A stretch of 64,000 bases of DNA from Candidatus Bathyarchaeota archaeon (GCA_018396415.1 JAGTRE010000002.1:32824-96823); one strand, 5' to 3'; counted from the stretch's first letter, positions 18,015 to 27,430 are shown. The notes: generated by a model from the letters alone, not told the origin. Program-made: numbers and translations.

Positions 18015-18458
18015 TTGTATTTAAAGGTCGGTCAAACCTTAACCAACAGAGAGCTATCACGAATATTTAATGTAAGTGTTCAAAAGGGGATAAGATACAG
18101 CGGAAGTTTGAAGTCCAAAATAGACCATGTTGTCTTGATCGCAACCTTTCAAAAAATGTTTGAGGACCCCAGAAGGAATCCCTATGAAGATAGAAAAATT
18201 GGTAACAAACTTTTTTACACTGGTGAAGGCCGCTATGGAGACCAAAAAATGAGGGGTGGAAATTTAGTTTTAAAACAAAGCAGAGAAAAGAAGTATCCGA
18301 TTTATGTCTTTGAGAAAAAATCGCCTGGAAGATATGCCTTCTTGGGCAGATATAGGGTTCTGTCTGTGCAAACCGAGCTTCAAAAAGATTCGTGCGGAGC
18401 GGAGAGAAAAGTTTTCCTCTTTAGGCTTCATAAATGTAAGCACTTAACTCACATCTAG
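18015..18458 (+). CDS. stand-alone ScoMcrA-type SRA-like domain protein
   Basis: This 147-residue protein resembles the SRA-like head domain of ScoMcrA-type HNH endonucleases: GQTLTNRELSRIF, GGIRYSG-like, then LFYTGEGRYGDQKM and KYPIYVFEKKSPGRYAFLGRY. In those enzymes it recognises modified bases before an HNH domain cuts. Here no HNH or other nuclease domain follows; the frame stops at 18458. The likely start is TTG 18015 with GGAG at 18001-18004. It may be a modified-DNA reader, a toxin-less remnant or a partner of an unlinked nuclease. Confidence 0.7.
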   Translation: MYLKVGQTLTNRELSRIFNVSVQKGIRYSGSLKSKIDHVVLIATFQKMFEDPRRNPYEDRKIGNKLFYTGEGRYGDQKMRGGNLVLKQSREKKYPIYVFEKKSPGRYAFLGRYRVLSVQTELQKDSCGAERKVFLFRLHKCKHLTHI

Positions 18459-18785
18459 TAGAAGATCTTCAAGCCCAAAATTGCGCAAAATGGCGGCAGG
18501 ATACAATCGGCCAAACAGAATGTAATTTTTCCCATTAATTCAAAACTTTAACCAGGTCTAGCCCCAAAAGTTAAGCATTTTGAAACTAGATGCATATCCG
18601 CCTGGAAACGCTGTACGCTCAAAAACCGATTTTAGGAGGCATATTCCTCTCTTATTTATAAGCGCACCAAATCTTATACGTCGCTATTAACTTCTCTAAA
18701 CGTTCTTACTAGTTATTATATAAGAATCGTAGAGTATAGAGGGGATAATAGACGGAGTTTTTGCTGAGGTTAGGTGTGAGTGGAA
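18459..18785. other. intergenic region with promoter only
   Basis: No gene is seen. The right part holds a TATA-like TTATTATATAAG at about 18,713-18,724 that fits a promoter for the coiled-coil membrane protein. Confidence 0.5.
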
Positions 18786-19046
18786 ATGTCAGAACGTGAG
18801 GAAAGATTAGCGAGAGTTGAGGGTCGTCTAGAGGAGGTTAGTAAGCGCATGGACGATTTAAACCATCGTATAGCTCTACTTGAATCCCGATTGGCTGCTA
18901 TGGACAGTCGTATAGAAGCTATAGATAGAAGAATAACGTTGATGGATGCAAAGATCGATAAGAGCTTTAGGTGGACGATTGGCGTAATGCTCTGCATTTT
19001 AATGCCACTATGGTTTATTATAATACTGATGATGCTCATTAAATGA
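18786..19046 (+). CDS. coiled-coil protein with C-terminal membrane anchor
   Basis: An 86-residue protein made of an almost unbroken heptad coiled coil (about 1-60, repeated Arg/Glu/Leu/Met/Asp units) and one C-terminal hydrophobic segment (about 64-86). It would be a tail-anchored protein with the coil in the cytoplasm. GTG 18780 is an alternative start two codons upstream. Function unknown. A degenerate region with a GGCTAG/CTAGCC hairpin follows. Confidence 0.7.
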   Translation: MSEREERLARVEGRLEEVSKRMDDLNHRIALLESRLAAMDSRIEAIDRRITLMDAKIDKSFRWTIGVMLCILMPLWFIIILMMLIK

Positions 19047-19334
19047 GGGGGTAGCCGCGGCGTCATCTGCGTCTGGGGCTTGCTATCGTGGTGAGATTTA
19101 TGGAGGCTAGAAGCGTGACACTAGCCAAGCAGGTTTAAATTTTCAGGGTTTTCATGCTGGCGGGTCAAATGTGAATAAGTTGACAACAGCCTCACCCTTG
19201 TGAAAAAACTCAACAATTTATTACTCAATTTCTTAACCTTAATACAGTAAAGAAGTTGCACGACATAATTCTTCATAATAAAAAGTAGCAATACCCCAAT
19301 TAGGAGTTGACTTACTATTTATTTTTGTGATTGT

Positions 19335-20030
19335 ATGAAGGTTTTTGTCGGAACTTCGGGCTGGATGTACGCTTGGAACGAGAAGCTAAACCTGGACTGG
19401 TATGTGAAAAATTCCGGTTTAAATGCCGTAGAGTTAAACGCAAGTTTCTATCGGTTCCCCTATCCAAACAATGTCAAGGCTTGGGCGGAGAAAGGAAAAA
19501 GGTTAAGGTGGGCAATCAAAGTAAACCGCTTGATCACACATACCTTCCGATTTACTGAACGAGCCTTAAAATTGTGGAAAAGATTTGAAGAACTGTTTAG
19601 ACCTTTGGAACCTAACATTTCTTTCTATTTGTTTCAGTTGCCGCCCTTCGCTACAACAAGTCTAGCGTCTAGGCTTGAAGAGTTCATTAATAAGACTCAG
19701 CTCAGGCAAAAGTTTGCATTAGAAGTTAGGAATATGAGTTGGTTTGATCCAAAGTGGATTAAGTGGGCTTCAGATCTAGGAATCACCTGGGTTAGCGTGG
19801 ATTGCCCAGACTTTCCTCGGAATGTATTCAACACTAACGGAATTGTTTATGAGAGGATGCATGGGCGGTATGCTTGGTATTCCCACAACTACTCAATTGA
19901 TGAATTAGAAGAAATCGCAACGAAGATAGTGAACGCTAAATCCCAGCAGACCTATGTCTTTTTCAATAACAACCATGCGATGCTAAAAAATGCCCGGGAA
20001 ATGCTTTCAGTACTCAATAGACTCGTGTAA
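19335..20030 (+). CDS. DUF72-family TIM-barrel protein
   Basis: A 231-residue protein of the DUF72 (YecE-like) family: VFVGTSGWMY at the N-terminus, VELNASFYRFP, IKVNRLITH and the late VFFNNNHAM segment are all characteristic. Structures of the family are TIM barrels resembling endonuclease IV, but the function is unknown. The gene stands alone, with about 290 bp of gene-poor sequence upstream. Confidence 0.9.
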   Translation: MKVFVGTSGWMYAWNEKLNLDWYVKNSGLNAVELNASFYRFPYPNNVKAWAEKGKRLRWAIKVNRLITHTFRFTERALKLWKRFEELFRPLEPNISFYLFQLPPFATTSLASRLEEFINKTQLRQKFALEVRNMSWFDPKWIKWASDLGITWVSVDCPDFPRNVFNTNGIVYERMHGRYAWYSHNYSIDELEEIATKIVNAKSQQTYVFFNNNHAMLKNAREMLSVLNRLV

Positions 20031-20224
20031 CCGAACAAAGGCCTAATACCTGCGATCGTATTTGCAGAAAACTAGGGATGGCTGGTTTAGTTACAAGTTA
20101 CAGATGATACAAAAGTTGCTGATATACACTTAATTTTGAGCGAAGCCAAAAATTTCTACCAGCGGAGACGTAAACATGGATAAACGAATAAATCTAAAGC
20201 CTTTGCTCGCTGAGAGGTGAAATA

Positions 20225-20629
20225 ATGATAGAAAAGAATGTAGTAACGGTTTTCCTAGAACATGGTGGAAAAATCCTAAAAGTAAGAAGAAGTTCGAAGG
20301 TTGGAACTTATCAGGGTAAATGGGCTGGTGTAAGTGGGTACATAGAAGAAAATGAAGAACCATACCAAACTGCTTTGAAAGAAATTTCCGAAGAGGTTGG
20401 ACTTACAGCGAAAGATGTTAAATTGATAAAAACAGGTCGGGTACTTTTAGTTCCAGACGAAGAAAACGGTATCCTGTGGAAAGTTCATCCCTTTCTATTT
20501 AAATCTACAACGCGTGAGATCAAAATAGACTGGGAACACGGAGAGTACAAGTGGATAGAACCAGGTGAAATAATACGATATGAAACCGTGCCTATGCTTA
20601 AGGAAACTCTAGAAAACGTAATGAAATGA
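20225..20629 (+). CDS. Nudix hydrolase
   Basis: A 134-residue Nudix-fold protein. The Nudix box is GYIEENEEP...ALKEISEEVGL (about 38-60), with Lys in place of the usual Arg of REUXEE. Such enzymes hydrolyse nucleoside diphosphates linked to another group. The substrate is unknown. A clear GAGGTGAAATA stands before ATG 20225. Confidence 0.87.
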   Translation: MIEKNVVTVFLEHGGKILKVRRSSKVGTYQGKWAGVSGYIEENEEPYQTALKEISEEVGLTAKDVKLIKTGRVLLVPDEENGILWKVHPFLFKSTTREIKIDWEHGEYKWIEPGEIIRYETVPMLKETLENVMK

Positions 20630-20828
20630 ATTTATGTAAACTTAGAAGAGCTTACCCACATCAGAAATCGCCATCTTCCCTCACGCAGTTACGAAAATGT
20701 ATTCTCTTTGCTACTCTAATTTGCTCTCTAATTTATATCTATTTAACTGTAGACAAAATTTTGCTAACGAAACTTATAGGATACTCTATTCTTTTAAAAT
20801 CTCGTTTCAGTATTGGAGGTTTTCGACT

Positions 20829-21314
20829 TTGAGTTGTGCTCCATATGTTTCATCATCGCTTGAAATTGTCAGACAGATGTTGGAGATAGCTGAGGTGGGA
20901 CCTAAGGATTTAGTCTACGACCTAGGATGCGGGGACGGACGTATACTTATTGCAGCCGTCAAAGACTTCAAGGCAAAAAAAGCTGTCGGATACGAAATTA
21001 GAGATGACATCTATGAAATTGCTTTAGCTGAAATTGTAAAGCAGAATCTACAAGATAGAATCAAGCTGATCAAGGGGGACTTTTTTAAGGCTAATATTTC
21101 TAGGGCTACGGTCATAACTCTCTATCTCACAACAGGAGCCAATGAAGCCTTAAGACCAAAGTTAGAGAAAGAGGCTAGACATGGAGCACGTGTAGTCAGC
21201 CATAACTACGAGATACCTGGATGGCAACCAACATGCGTAAAGAAATTCATGGGCCACACTATTTATCTCTATAAAATTCCTACAGCATGGAGCAAAGAGC
21301 GCACATCAGTGTAA
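20829..21314 (+). CDS. class I SAM-dependent methyltransferase
   Basis: A 162-residue methyltransferase with motif I VYDLGCGDGRILIAA (about 31-45) and an acidic motif GYEIRDD, followed by TLYLTTGAN. The uninterrupted frame begins at 20697. GGAGG at 20816-20820 lies 8 nt before TTG 20829, and the extra N-terminal 44 residues are of low complexity, so I start at 20829. It overlaps the beginning of the longest rtcA frame, and 41 bp separate it from the preferred rtcA start. The substrate could be protein or RNA. Confidence 0.82.
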   Translation: MSCAPYVSSSLEIVRQMLEIAEVGPKDLVYDLGCGDGRILIAAVKDFKAKKAVGYEIRDDIYEIALAEIVKQNLQDRIKLIKGDFFKANISRATVITLYLTTGANEALRPKLEKEARHGARVVSHNYEIPGWQPTCVKKFMGHTIYLYKIPTAWSKERTSV

Positions 21315-21355
21315 GAATATTTTTGAGGAGTAAACTTCAATTATTTCAGGGACAA

Positions 21356-22399
21356 ATGGTGCTTGAGATTAACGGCGGCGAGAAAAGCGGAAGCGGCACG
21401 ATTCTACGGTTGGCTATTGCTCTAGCAAGTATTCTCAAAGATGATCTCCACATCTATAACATACGTGGAAAACGTAGCCCGCCAGGCTTAAGACCGCAAC
21501 ATCTTGAGGCAGTACTCACCGCTGCAAAGCTCTGCAACGCTAATGTTGAAGGAGCAAAATTAGGCTCGCGTGAGCTAATATTTAGGCCGAGTGAAATTGC
21601 TGGTGGCAAGATGGAGGCAGAGATCGGCACCGCAGGGAGCATACCGATGCTACTGCTAACTATATTACCAATATGCGCTTTTGCAAGGCAGGCGGTAACG
21701 TTAAGAGTTAAAAAAGGTGGCACAGATGTGAGAAACGCCCCCACGATAAACTATCTACGGCATGTGTTTCTACCCCTGTTAGGAAGAATGGGGCTGAAAG
21801 CCTCTTTAACAATACACAAGTACGGCTACTACCCGAAAGGCATGGGCGAAGTTTCTCTGGAAGTCCAACCCTGCCACAAATTGTTGCCATTACGGCTTGA
21901 CGATTTCGGAAAGCTGGACGGCTTTTATGGCATTTCAGTTTGCACCTTCCTGCAAGAAAAGAGGGTGGCAGAGCGACAAGCAAAGGCAGCGGAAGAGTAC
22001 CTTAGAGGTTACGGTTTTAGCCCGGAAATTAACATTCTCTACGATAACTCCAATCCGCTTCAAAGAGGGAGCTCCATCGTTCTATGGGCGAATACAGATA
22101 AAGGTGCCCTTTTAGGAGGAGATGCAATCGGTGAACTGGGAAAACCAAGCGAAGAGGTTGGCCGTGAAGCGGCTGAAAACATAAGAAAGGAATTAGACGC
22201 TAAGGCTACCGTCGACGTACATCTCGCGGATATGCTAGTGCCCTATGTCGGTTTAGCTGATGAGGAGTCCATCTACCTCACTCGCTCGATAACAGAGCAT
22301 CTACATACCAATATCTGGCTTACCCAAAAAATTCTCGGCGTAAAATTTCACATCTCAAAGTCCGGAGACCTCTACCGAATCGAAAAAAGGAAGTGTTAG
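21356..22399 (+). CDS. rtcA: RNA 3'-terminal phosphate cyclase
   Basis: RtcA converts an RNA 3'-phosphate into a 2',3'-cyclic phosphate using ATP, through an AMP-enzyme intermediate. The protein (347 residues from ATG 21356, which follows a CAGGGA) has the family start LEINGGEKSGSGTILR, the RPQHLEAV segment and the C-terminal SITEHLHTNIWL with the adenylated His. It is followed after 9 bp by the FAU-1 family gene. RtcB, the ligase that joins 2',3'-cyclic-phosphate ends, lies at 58-61 kb, so both enzymes of RNA end repair are present though unlinked. Confidence 0.94.
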   Translation: MVLEINGGEKSGSGTILRLAIALASILKDDLHIYNIRGKRSPPGLRPQHLEAVLTAAKLCNANVEGAKLGSRELIFRPSEIAGGKMEAEIGTAGSIPMLLLTILPICAFARQAVTLRVKKGGTDVRNAPTINYLRHVFLPLLGRMGLKASLTIHKYGYYPKGMGEVSLEVQPCHKLLPLRLDDFGKLDGFYGISVCTFLQEKRVAERQAKAAEEYLRGYGFSPEINILYDNSNPLQRGSSIVLWANTDKGALLGGDAIGELGKPSEEVGREAAENIRKELDAKATVDVHLADMLVPYVGLADEESIYLTRSITEHLHTNIWLTQKILGVKFHISKSGDLYRIEKRKC

Positions 22400-22408
22400 G
22401 GGAGGACA

Positions 22409-23833
22409 TTGGCTAACGCTCGAGTTCGTGGTATTTATTCAACTGCTCTAACGAAGCTTCTTCTTGACAGCGGCTTTAAAGTGGTACAACCTTCACTTGT
22501 AATGAAGGAGAGATTTGGCGTAGAGGAAGACCGTGAACCTCCGGACCTAGAGATCTCTGACCGTCCAGATCGTCAAGGGGTTAAAGCCTTAGGGAAGGCT
22601 GATGCAATAGAAAAGTTCATTTCAATCCTAAAGAAATTTCTCAGCGACGCAATCCTCAGAAAGGGAACAGTATCTGCAGGCGGAATTTACAAGGGCATAG
22701 TCAAGAAAATCGATCCAAAGCATCACGTAGCCTTAATTGACATTGGATCAGCCTTCGGCGCCCTCCAACTTGATGAAGCTCCAAACATCAGACTTGGGGA
22801 TATCTTAATCCAGGTAGATAGGAACTATGCGAGAGCCAAGGTTCCTGCATTAACGACTAAGATAAGCATCCTTGGAAACTATGCGATTTTAATCTCTGAC
22901 GGTCATGTTAGGGTAAGCCGAAAGATTTTGGACCGAAATTCTCGAGACAGACTCTGTAAGTTGGGAGAAGAACTTAAAACAGAATGGGGCATTTTATGGA
23001 GGACCGCAGCTGAAAACCAACCTCCCGACGTATTAAGGAGTGAAATAGCATACCTTATGGAGAAGGGAAAGATAATTAAAGAGAGAGCTGAACGGCTGAA
23101 AGCACCTTCACTTGTTTACGAAGGAAGATATTATTTAGATGCGGAGTTCCCAGCCCTCTCGAAGAAGAAACTCGATGCAATTCGCAGCTCTATCACCCCA
23201 ACTATCCCAGGACACCACTACTACAAGGCCTGCGGAGGAAACATCGCTTCGGCAGTTGATATGGCTGAAAAACTTCTCAGCATGGGGCACCCCCTTAAGG
23301 AGGTTGAAGATCTATTTTTGCAAACTGTTACCACGGAATTTCCAATTGAAGATTCCACCGTAACAATAGAGCACGTCAAACTTGATGGAAGAGTTTTCCA
23401 TCTAGGAAAAGCCTTAGTTGAAACCTACGACCGAGATAAATCTATAATAACATTACGAAGGACTTTTGAAACCAATGGCATATACGACGGGTTTGAAACA
23501 CCAAAAGAAACTGGCGATTATGCCATTACGGAAATTAAAGTAAATGAATGGTATGTTAAAACGCAGTATTTCTCAAGGGATGGGCGGCAAAAGGGTATTT
23601 ACATTAACGTAAACACTCCGGTTGAATTATACCCTACTAGAATCAGGTACGTAGATTTAGAAATCGATATATGCGTCTTCCCAAATGGTGAGATAAAGAT
23701 ACTTGACGAGAAGAAGCTAGAAGAGCAAGTTGAAAAAGGTACCATAACAATTGACCTTCTACACGCTACTAGAAGCAAGTTAAATGATATTTTAGAAAGT
23801 TTAGGAAAGCCATCGAGTTTGAAAGTTAACTGA
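22409..23833 (+). CDS. FAU-1 family RNA-binding/ribonuclease-like protein
   Basis: A 474-residue protein matching archaeal FAU-1 (AU-rich-RNA binding, RNase E/G-like N-terminal S1-like region plus a DUF402 C-terminal region). The N-terminal GGIYKGIVKKIDPKHHVALIDIG looks like an S1 segment. The middle YYKACGGNIASAVDMAEKLL and the C-terminal KTQYFSRDGRQKGIYINVNTP (DUF402) follow. Start TTG 22409 follows GGGGAGG. FAU-1 homologues process 5S rRNA precursors and bind AU-rich RNA. Its place between rtcA and a DUF362 gene, with 9- and 13-bp gaps, suggests one RNA-metabolism transcript. Confidence 0.85.
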   Translation: MANARVRGIYSTALTKLLLDSGFKVVQPSLVMKERFGVEEDREPPDLEISDRPDRQGVKALGKADAIEKFISILKKFLSDAILRKGTVSAGGIYKGIVKKIDPKHHVALIDIGSAFGALQLDEAPNIRLGDILIQVDRNYARAKVPALTTKISILGNYAILISDGHVRVSRKILDRNSRDRLCKLGEELKTEWGILWRTAAENQPPDVLRSEIAYLMEKGKIIKERAERLKAPSLVYEGRYYLDAEFPALSKKKLDAIRSSITPTIPGHHYYKACGGNIASAVDMAEKLLSMGHPLKEVEDLFLQTVTTEFPIEDSTVTIEHVKLDGRVFHLGKALVETYDRDKSIITLRRTFETNGIYDGFETPKETGDYAITEIKVNEWYVKTQYFSRDGRQKGIYINVNTPVELYPTRIRYVDLEIDICVFPNGEIKILDEKKLEEQVEKGTITIDLLHATRSKLNDILESLGKPSSLKVN

Positions 23834-23846
23834 AAGAGGACACGAA

Positions 23847-24725
23847 ATGCGGAAAGCAGTGGTTGCAATCGTCAAGGGCAAGGATCCAGTTAGAATGACG
23901 ATTAAGGCTTTGGAGATGATCAACGCGGAGAAAACGGTATCCCCTGATGACACTGTTCTAATCAAACCAAATTATGTTACAGCCAAACATCCCTTAACAG
24001 GTGTCACCACAGACCCCCACGTCATCGAGGGACTTGTAAAATTCCTGAGGCAATATGGAGTGAGATCCATAACCATAGCCGAGGGGAGCGGATTCTGCGA
24101 TACCTTCGAAGCCTACGAGTTAGCTGGAGTTGCAAAGATAGCTAAGGCTTATGGCATCAGGCTTGTCGACCTAAATAAAGACCAGTTAATTGAGATCAGA
24201 ATTCCGAACGCAATGGTGCTTAAAAAAGTTAAACTAGCCAAGACAGCCCTTGAAAGTAGTTGCATCATTAGTGTACCAAAACTAAAGACGCATAGTTTGA
24301 CCAAAGTTACACTCAGCTTAAAGAACCTAATGGGCGCTGTCATTCCAAAGGATACCATGCATAATAACCTAGAGGAGAAAATAGTTGATTTATTCTCACT
24401 AATTAGGCCTAAGCTAGCAGTTATCGACGGATTAATTGGCTGCTCGGGTGGCGAGCTGGGAGGAACACCGGTCCGAATGGATATTATAATAGCAGGAGCG
24501 GATCCTATAGCGGTCGATGCGATAGGTGCGGCTATCATGGGAATAAAACCAAGCGAGGTTGATCATATCAGACTCGCTGAAGGGCGAGGATTAGGTGTGG
24601 GAAGCCTTGATGGAATAGATATCCTTCAGGAAGGTATTGGATGGATTACTAGGGAAATTGGAACTAATGAGGTTGTGCAACGCCTCCGGGAGGACTGGGC
24701 TCAAGGATTACAGTCAAATTTTTGA
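23847..24725 (+). CDS. DUF362-domain protein without ferredoxin domain
   Basis: A 292-residue DUF362 protein: VLIKPNYVTAKHP near residue 36, EGSGFCDT, VPKLKTHSLTKVTLSLKNLMG (about 145-165) and AVDAIGAAIMG. It lacks the ferredoxin insertion of the 16.15-kb paralogue. The start ATG is 13 bp after the FAU-1 stop and has GAGGACACGA upstream, so it is the last gene of the rtcA run. Role unknown. Confidence 0.87.
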   Translation: MRKAVVAIVKGKDPVRMTIKALEMINAEKTVSPDDTVLIKPNYVTAKHPLTGVTTDPHVIEGLVKFLRQYGVRSITIAEGSGFCDTFEAYELAGVAKIAKAYGIRLVDLNKDQLIEIRIPNAMVLKKVKLAKTALESSCIISVPKLKTHSLTKVTLSLKNLMGAVIPKDTMHNNLEEKIVDLFSLIRPKLAVIDGLIGCSGGELGGTPVRMDIIIAGADPIAVDAIGAAIMGIKPSEVDHIRLAEGRGLGVGSLDGIDILQEGIGWITREIGTNEVVQRLREDWAQGLQSNF

Positions 24726-24875
24726 TAAAGGGCTTGAATATTTCCATTCCCATCGTTTTTCCTTCGCCTTGAATAAGCCACATTACCCAGCAAATTTCTA
24801 GGGGCCCGTATCCACATTTTAGGCAACTTCTTCGGCTTTCTTCACAAATTCAACATCGCTTCTTACCGGTTCCAT
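24664..24875 (-). pseudogene. possible small frameshifted protein, antisense end overlaps DUF362
   Basis: From ATG 24873-24875 an N-terminal piece MEPVRSDVEFVKKAEEVA meets a stop. One base shift gives a sensible continuation LKCGYGPLEICWVMWLI and then runs over the last 60 bp of the DUF362 gene to a TAG at 24664-24666. It looks like a one-base deletion in a small gene of about 70 residues, but no ribosome site is clear and no family is recognised. Confidence 0.25.
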
Positions 24876-24975
24876 CCAACTGCTGTAAATTAATTCAAGC
24901 CAATTGAAGATCTAAGTCAATCGAAAAGAATATGGGATAGGCGCAGGAAGGCTTAGCGATGCTGAAGTATAATTG

Positions 24976-26988
24976 ATGAGCCTTGAGTCTTTAGCTAGGA
25001 AATTCTTTCCCTACCCGAACTATAGACCCTTTCAAGTAGATGCCATACGCTTCGCCTATAACGTAATAAAGAATAAGCGAATTGGCCTTATGTCCTCTCC
25101 TTGCGGCACTGGGAAATCCATCTCGGTTCTAACCGCATTTTTCATGGCAAGAGAACAAGGTGCTAGAGATAGATTGCTTGCTTTAACCCGCACTCGTAAC
25201 CAACTGGAAATTTACTGTAGAGAACTTAAAACAATTAAGGAGTATTCAAATGCTTCTTTCATCGCTTCTATGTTTAAAAGCAAACAGGAAATGTGCCCCC
25301 TAGTCAAAGAAAATCCGAAACTAAGGGAAATTAGTTACACAGATTTCCTCCACTACTGTAAACATTTAAAAAGCGGCGCTTATGGACGTACATGCCAATA
25401 TTTTGATAAAACTTTGCATCACTGGAAGCCTAGCTGGCACTCCCTTAAACTAATCGAACAAATCAAGCAAATTGGACCGCTACTTCCCGACGAAGTTTAT
25501 GAAGTTTGCTACGAGCAAACGCTTTGCCCCTACGAATTTACGAAAATCCTCGCCGGATACGCAGACATCATTGTTGGGAACTACAATTATGTGCTTTCTG
25601 AAACTATTAGGAAAGCAATCCTCGGTAGGGCGGGAATAAAGTTAGAAGAAATTAATTGCGTTTTTGATGAGGCACATGCTCTGCCAGCATACGCAGCAGG
25701 GATGCTTTCAAATGAACTTTCAACAATCTCAATTCTCAGGGCTAAAAGGGAGGTAAAAAAGTATCATGCTAACGACTTTGGATTACTAAAAGCACTCCAT
25801 AAAGTCGTAAATGAAATTGGAGAAGAAACCTACTCCAAATATGGATACGATGTAGAGCACGTAATTCCGAAAGTTGCTGTAATAAGTGCTTTGATTAAAA
25901 GATTAAACCTTACGGATCCTAGTGAAGTTCTTGATTTAACCGGGAACCTGATGGAGGAAGGAGAAAAAATACGTTGGATACGCGTAGAAGAGGGGAAAAG
26001 CCCAGTCTCATATTTTTCGAGATGTATAACCTTCTTGAGTGATTGGATTCATGCAGCAGGCGCGGGGTACGTTCATTATGCTAAAGTGGTGAAGACGTTA
26101 AGTGGAAGGAAACAAATAAGGATCGGAATCAAATGCCTCGACCCCTCCCTAACAACAGCGATATTGAATAAACTTCGCTCGGTAATTCTCATGTCGGGAA
26201 CATTGTGGGGCATGGACTATTATATTGATATCCTTGGAATAACTCCTAGTCGAGTTGAAATACTTGAACTCCCAAATCCATTTCCCCCAAAAAACCGAGT
26301 TCTCCTCGTCGACAAAACAGTTACCACAAAGTATGAAAAACGAACCGAGGAACAAATGCACAAAATAGCCGATAACCTTCAAAAAATAATTAAAGCAATC
26401 GGCGGCAGGGTCGCAATTTTCTTCCCTGCATATGAAGTTATGGAAGCCGTATTAAAACATCTCAAGCTAACTTATCCATACCTTACTGAAAGAAAAGATA
26501 CTAAAATTGAAGAAGTCTTCAACCTTCTAAAAACGAATGAGAAGTGCGCCATACTTGGAGTCGCCCATGGGAAAATCAGCGAAGGAGTAGATATGACCCT
26601 TAATGGAAGAACAATGCTGTCAGGAGTTATTATCGTTGGCCTACCCTACCCGAAAAAGACAGAGCTTCAAAACGCTCTATTTAACTACTTCAAAGAAAAA
26701 TTCGGAGAAAAAGCCTACGGATATGCTAATGAAGCACCCTGCATCATAGCCCTAGCACAGTCTGCAGGCAGACTGATAAGAAGCCCAGAAGACAAAGGAA
26801 TCATAGTCATAATGGACAGCAGAACAACCGGCAAAATCAAACAAAAATTTCCCCAAGACTGGAAAAAAGAAATGAAATCATACCGCAAAATCGAGAAATT
26901 AGTTGCAAAAATTCAAGAGTTCCAAAATCAAGTTAAGGAGGGAACTCGAGAGCAGGCGAGTTCCCTCCTCCCATCCGGCTCGCTCTAG
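24976..26988 (+). CDS. XPD/Rad3-family DNA helicase
   Basis: A superfamily 2 helicase of 670 residues. Walker A is SSPCGTGKS (about 40-48), the DEAH box is VFDEAHALP (about 231-239), and the C-terminal motifs include AHGKISEGVD and QSAGRLIRSPEDKG. Cysteines between motifs Ia and II (CPLV, YCKHL, RTCQYF, CPYEF) are placed like the XPD 4Fe-4S domain. The enzyme unwinds DNA 5'-3' in repair. TTG 24973 directly precedes ATG 24976. The last ~15 residues are encoded by a 12-bp inverted repeat and a sequence resembling part of the downstream RNA. Confidence 0.9.
   Translation: MSLESLARKFFPYPNYRPFQVDAIRFAYNVIKNKRIGLMSSPCGTGKSISVLTAFFMAREQGARDRLLALTRTRNQLEIYCRELKTIKEYSNASFIASMFKSKQEMCPLVKENPKLREISYTDFLHYCKHLKSGAYGRTCQYFDKTLHHWKPSWHSLKLIEQIKQIGPLLPDEVYEVCYEQTLCPYEFTKILAGYADIIVGNYNYVLSETIRKAILGRAGIKLEEINCVFDEAHALPAYAAGMLSNELSTISILRAKREVKKYHANDFGLLKALHKVVNEIGEETYSKYGYDVEHVIPKVAVISALIKRLNLTDPSEVLDLTGNLMEEGEKIRWIRVEEGKSPVSYFSRCITFLSDWIHAAGAGYVHYAKVVKTLSGRKQIRIGIKCLDPSLTTAILNKLRSVILMSGTLWGMDYYIDILGITPSRVEILELPNPFPPKNRVLLVDKTVTTKYEKRTEEQMHKIADNLQKIIKAIGGRVAIFFPAYEVMEAVLKHLKLTYPYLTERKDTKIEEVFNLLKTNEKCAILGVAHGKISEGVDMTLNGRTMLSGVIIVGLPYPKKTELQNALFNYFKEKFGEKAYGYANEAPCIIALAQSAGRLIRSPEDKGIIVIMDSRTTGKIKQKFPQDWKKEMKSYRKIEKLVAKIQEFQNQVKEGTREQASSLLPSGSL
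26937..26968. repeat. 12-bp perfect inverted repeat at the 3' end of the helicase gene
   Basis: GGAGGGAACTCG (26937-26948) and CGAGTTCCCTCC (26957-26968) form a perfect stem with an 8-nt loop, inside the last codons of the helicase gene. No T-run follows directly, so a simple terminator is uncertain. Confidence 0.8.
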
Positions 26989-27139
26989 GGAACTGGGCTT
27001 AATCTAAAATTTTGTATCTAAAGATATAAAACTTTAGATAATTTTTCCAGGAAAGGGAGAGTTTCATTAGCACAAATTTGTCAAAAACCACATGGAAGTC
27101 AAAAATCAAACTTTATTTTTTTAGCGACGAAAACGTCGA

Positions 27140-27430
27140 TAAGACATATATTTGTCGCACCCTACTGATACTAAGTTGCATGGCCGCTGGGTAGGCCAAG
27201 TTTCACGCGGAGGAAGATGGGGGAAACCTCATCTACCAAAGCGTAGGCCAAACTGTCACGATTATACCCCGTCCGGTCTTGCTCTGGGGAACTGGGCGCG
27301 AAACCCCGGAACGAGATCTACCCGGGTATAAGTGTGACAGGGCGGCTGGAGGAACCGGTCAACGACGAATGGATAAACGGGTAGAAAGTTGACGGGACCT
27401 CCTAGCTTGGACCCAGAAGCGGCCTGAAAT
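27140..27430 (+). ncRNA. GC-rich structured RNA candidate, family unknown
   Basis: The region is much more GC-rich than its surroundings and has no good reading frame. Stems visible by eye: outer GGCCGC/GCGGCC, TGGGT/ACCCA and CCAAG/CTTGG (27182-27200 with 27406-27424); GATGGGG/CCTCATC closed by a GAAA tetraloop (27216-27233); a long hairpin with CTGTCAC/GTGACAG and TTATACCC/GGGTATAA (27253-27340) and an inner TCTTGCTC...GAACGAGA stem; GTCAAC/GTTGAC near 27,358-27,392. A TATA-like AACTTTATTTTTTTAG lies at about 27,110. RNase P RNA is one possibility, but I could not match its universal nucleotides. Confidence 0.65.

Noticed and set aside
27140..27430. Naming the RNA as SRP RNA or RNase P RNA
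   Set aside because: The SRP helix 8 sequence is missing, and RNase P universal nucleotides could not be placed in order; family left open.
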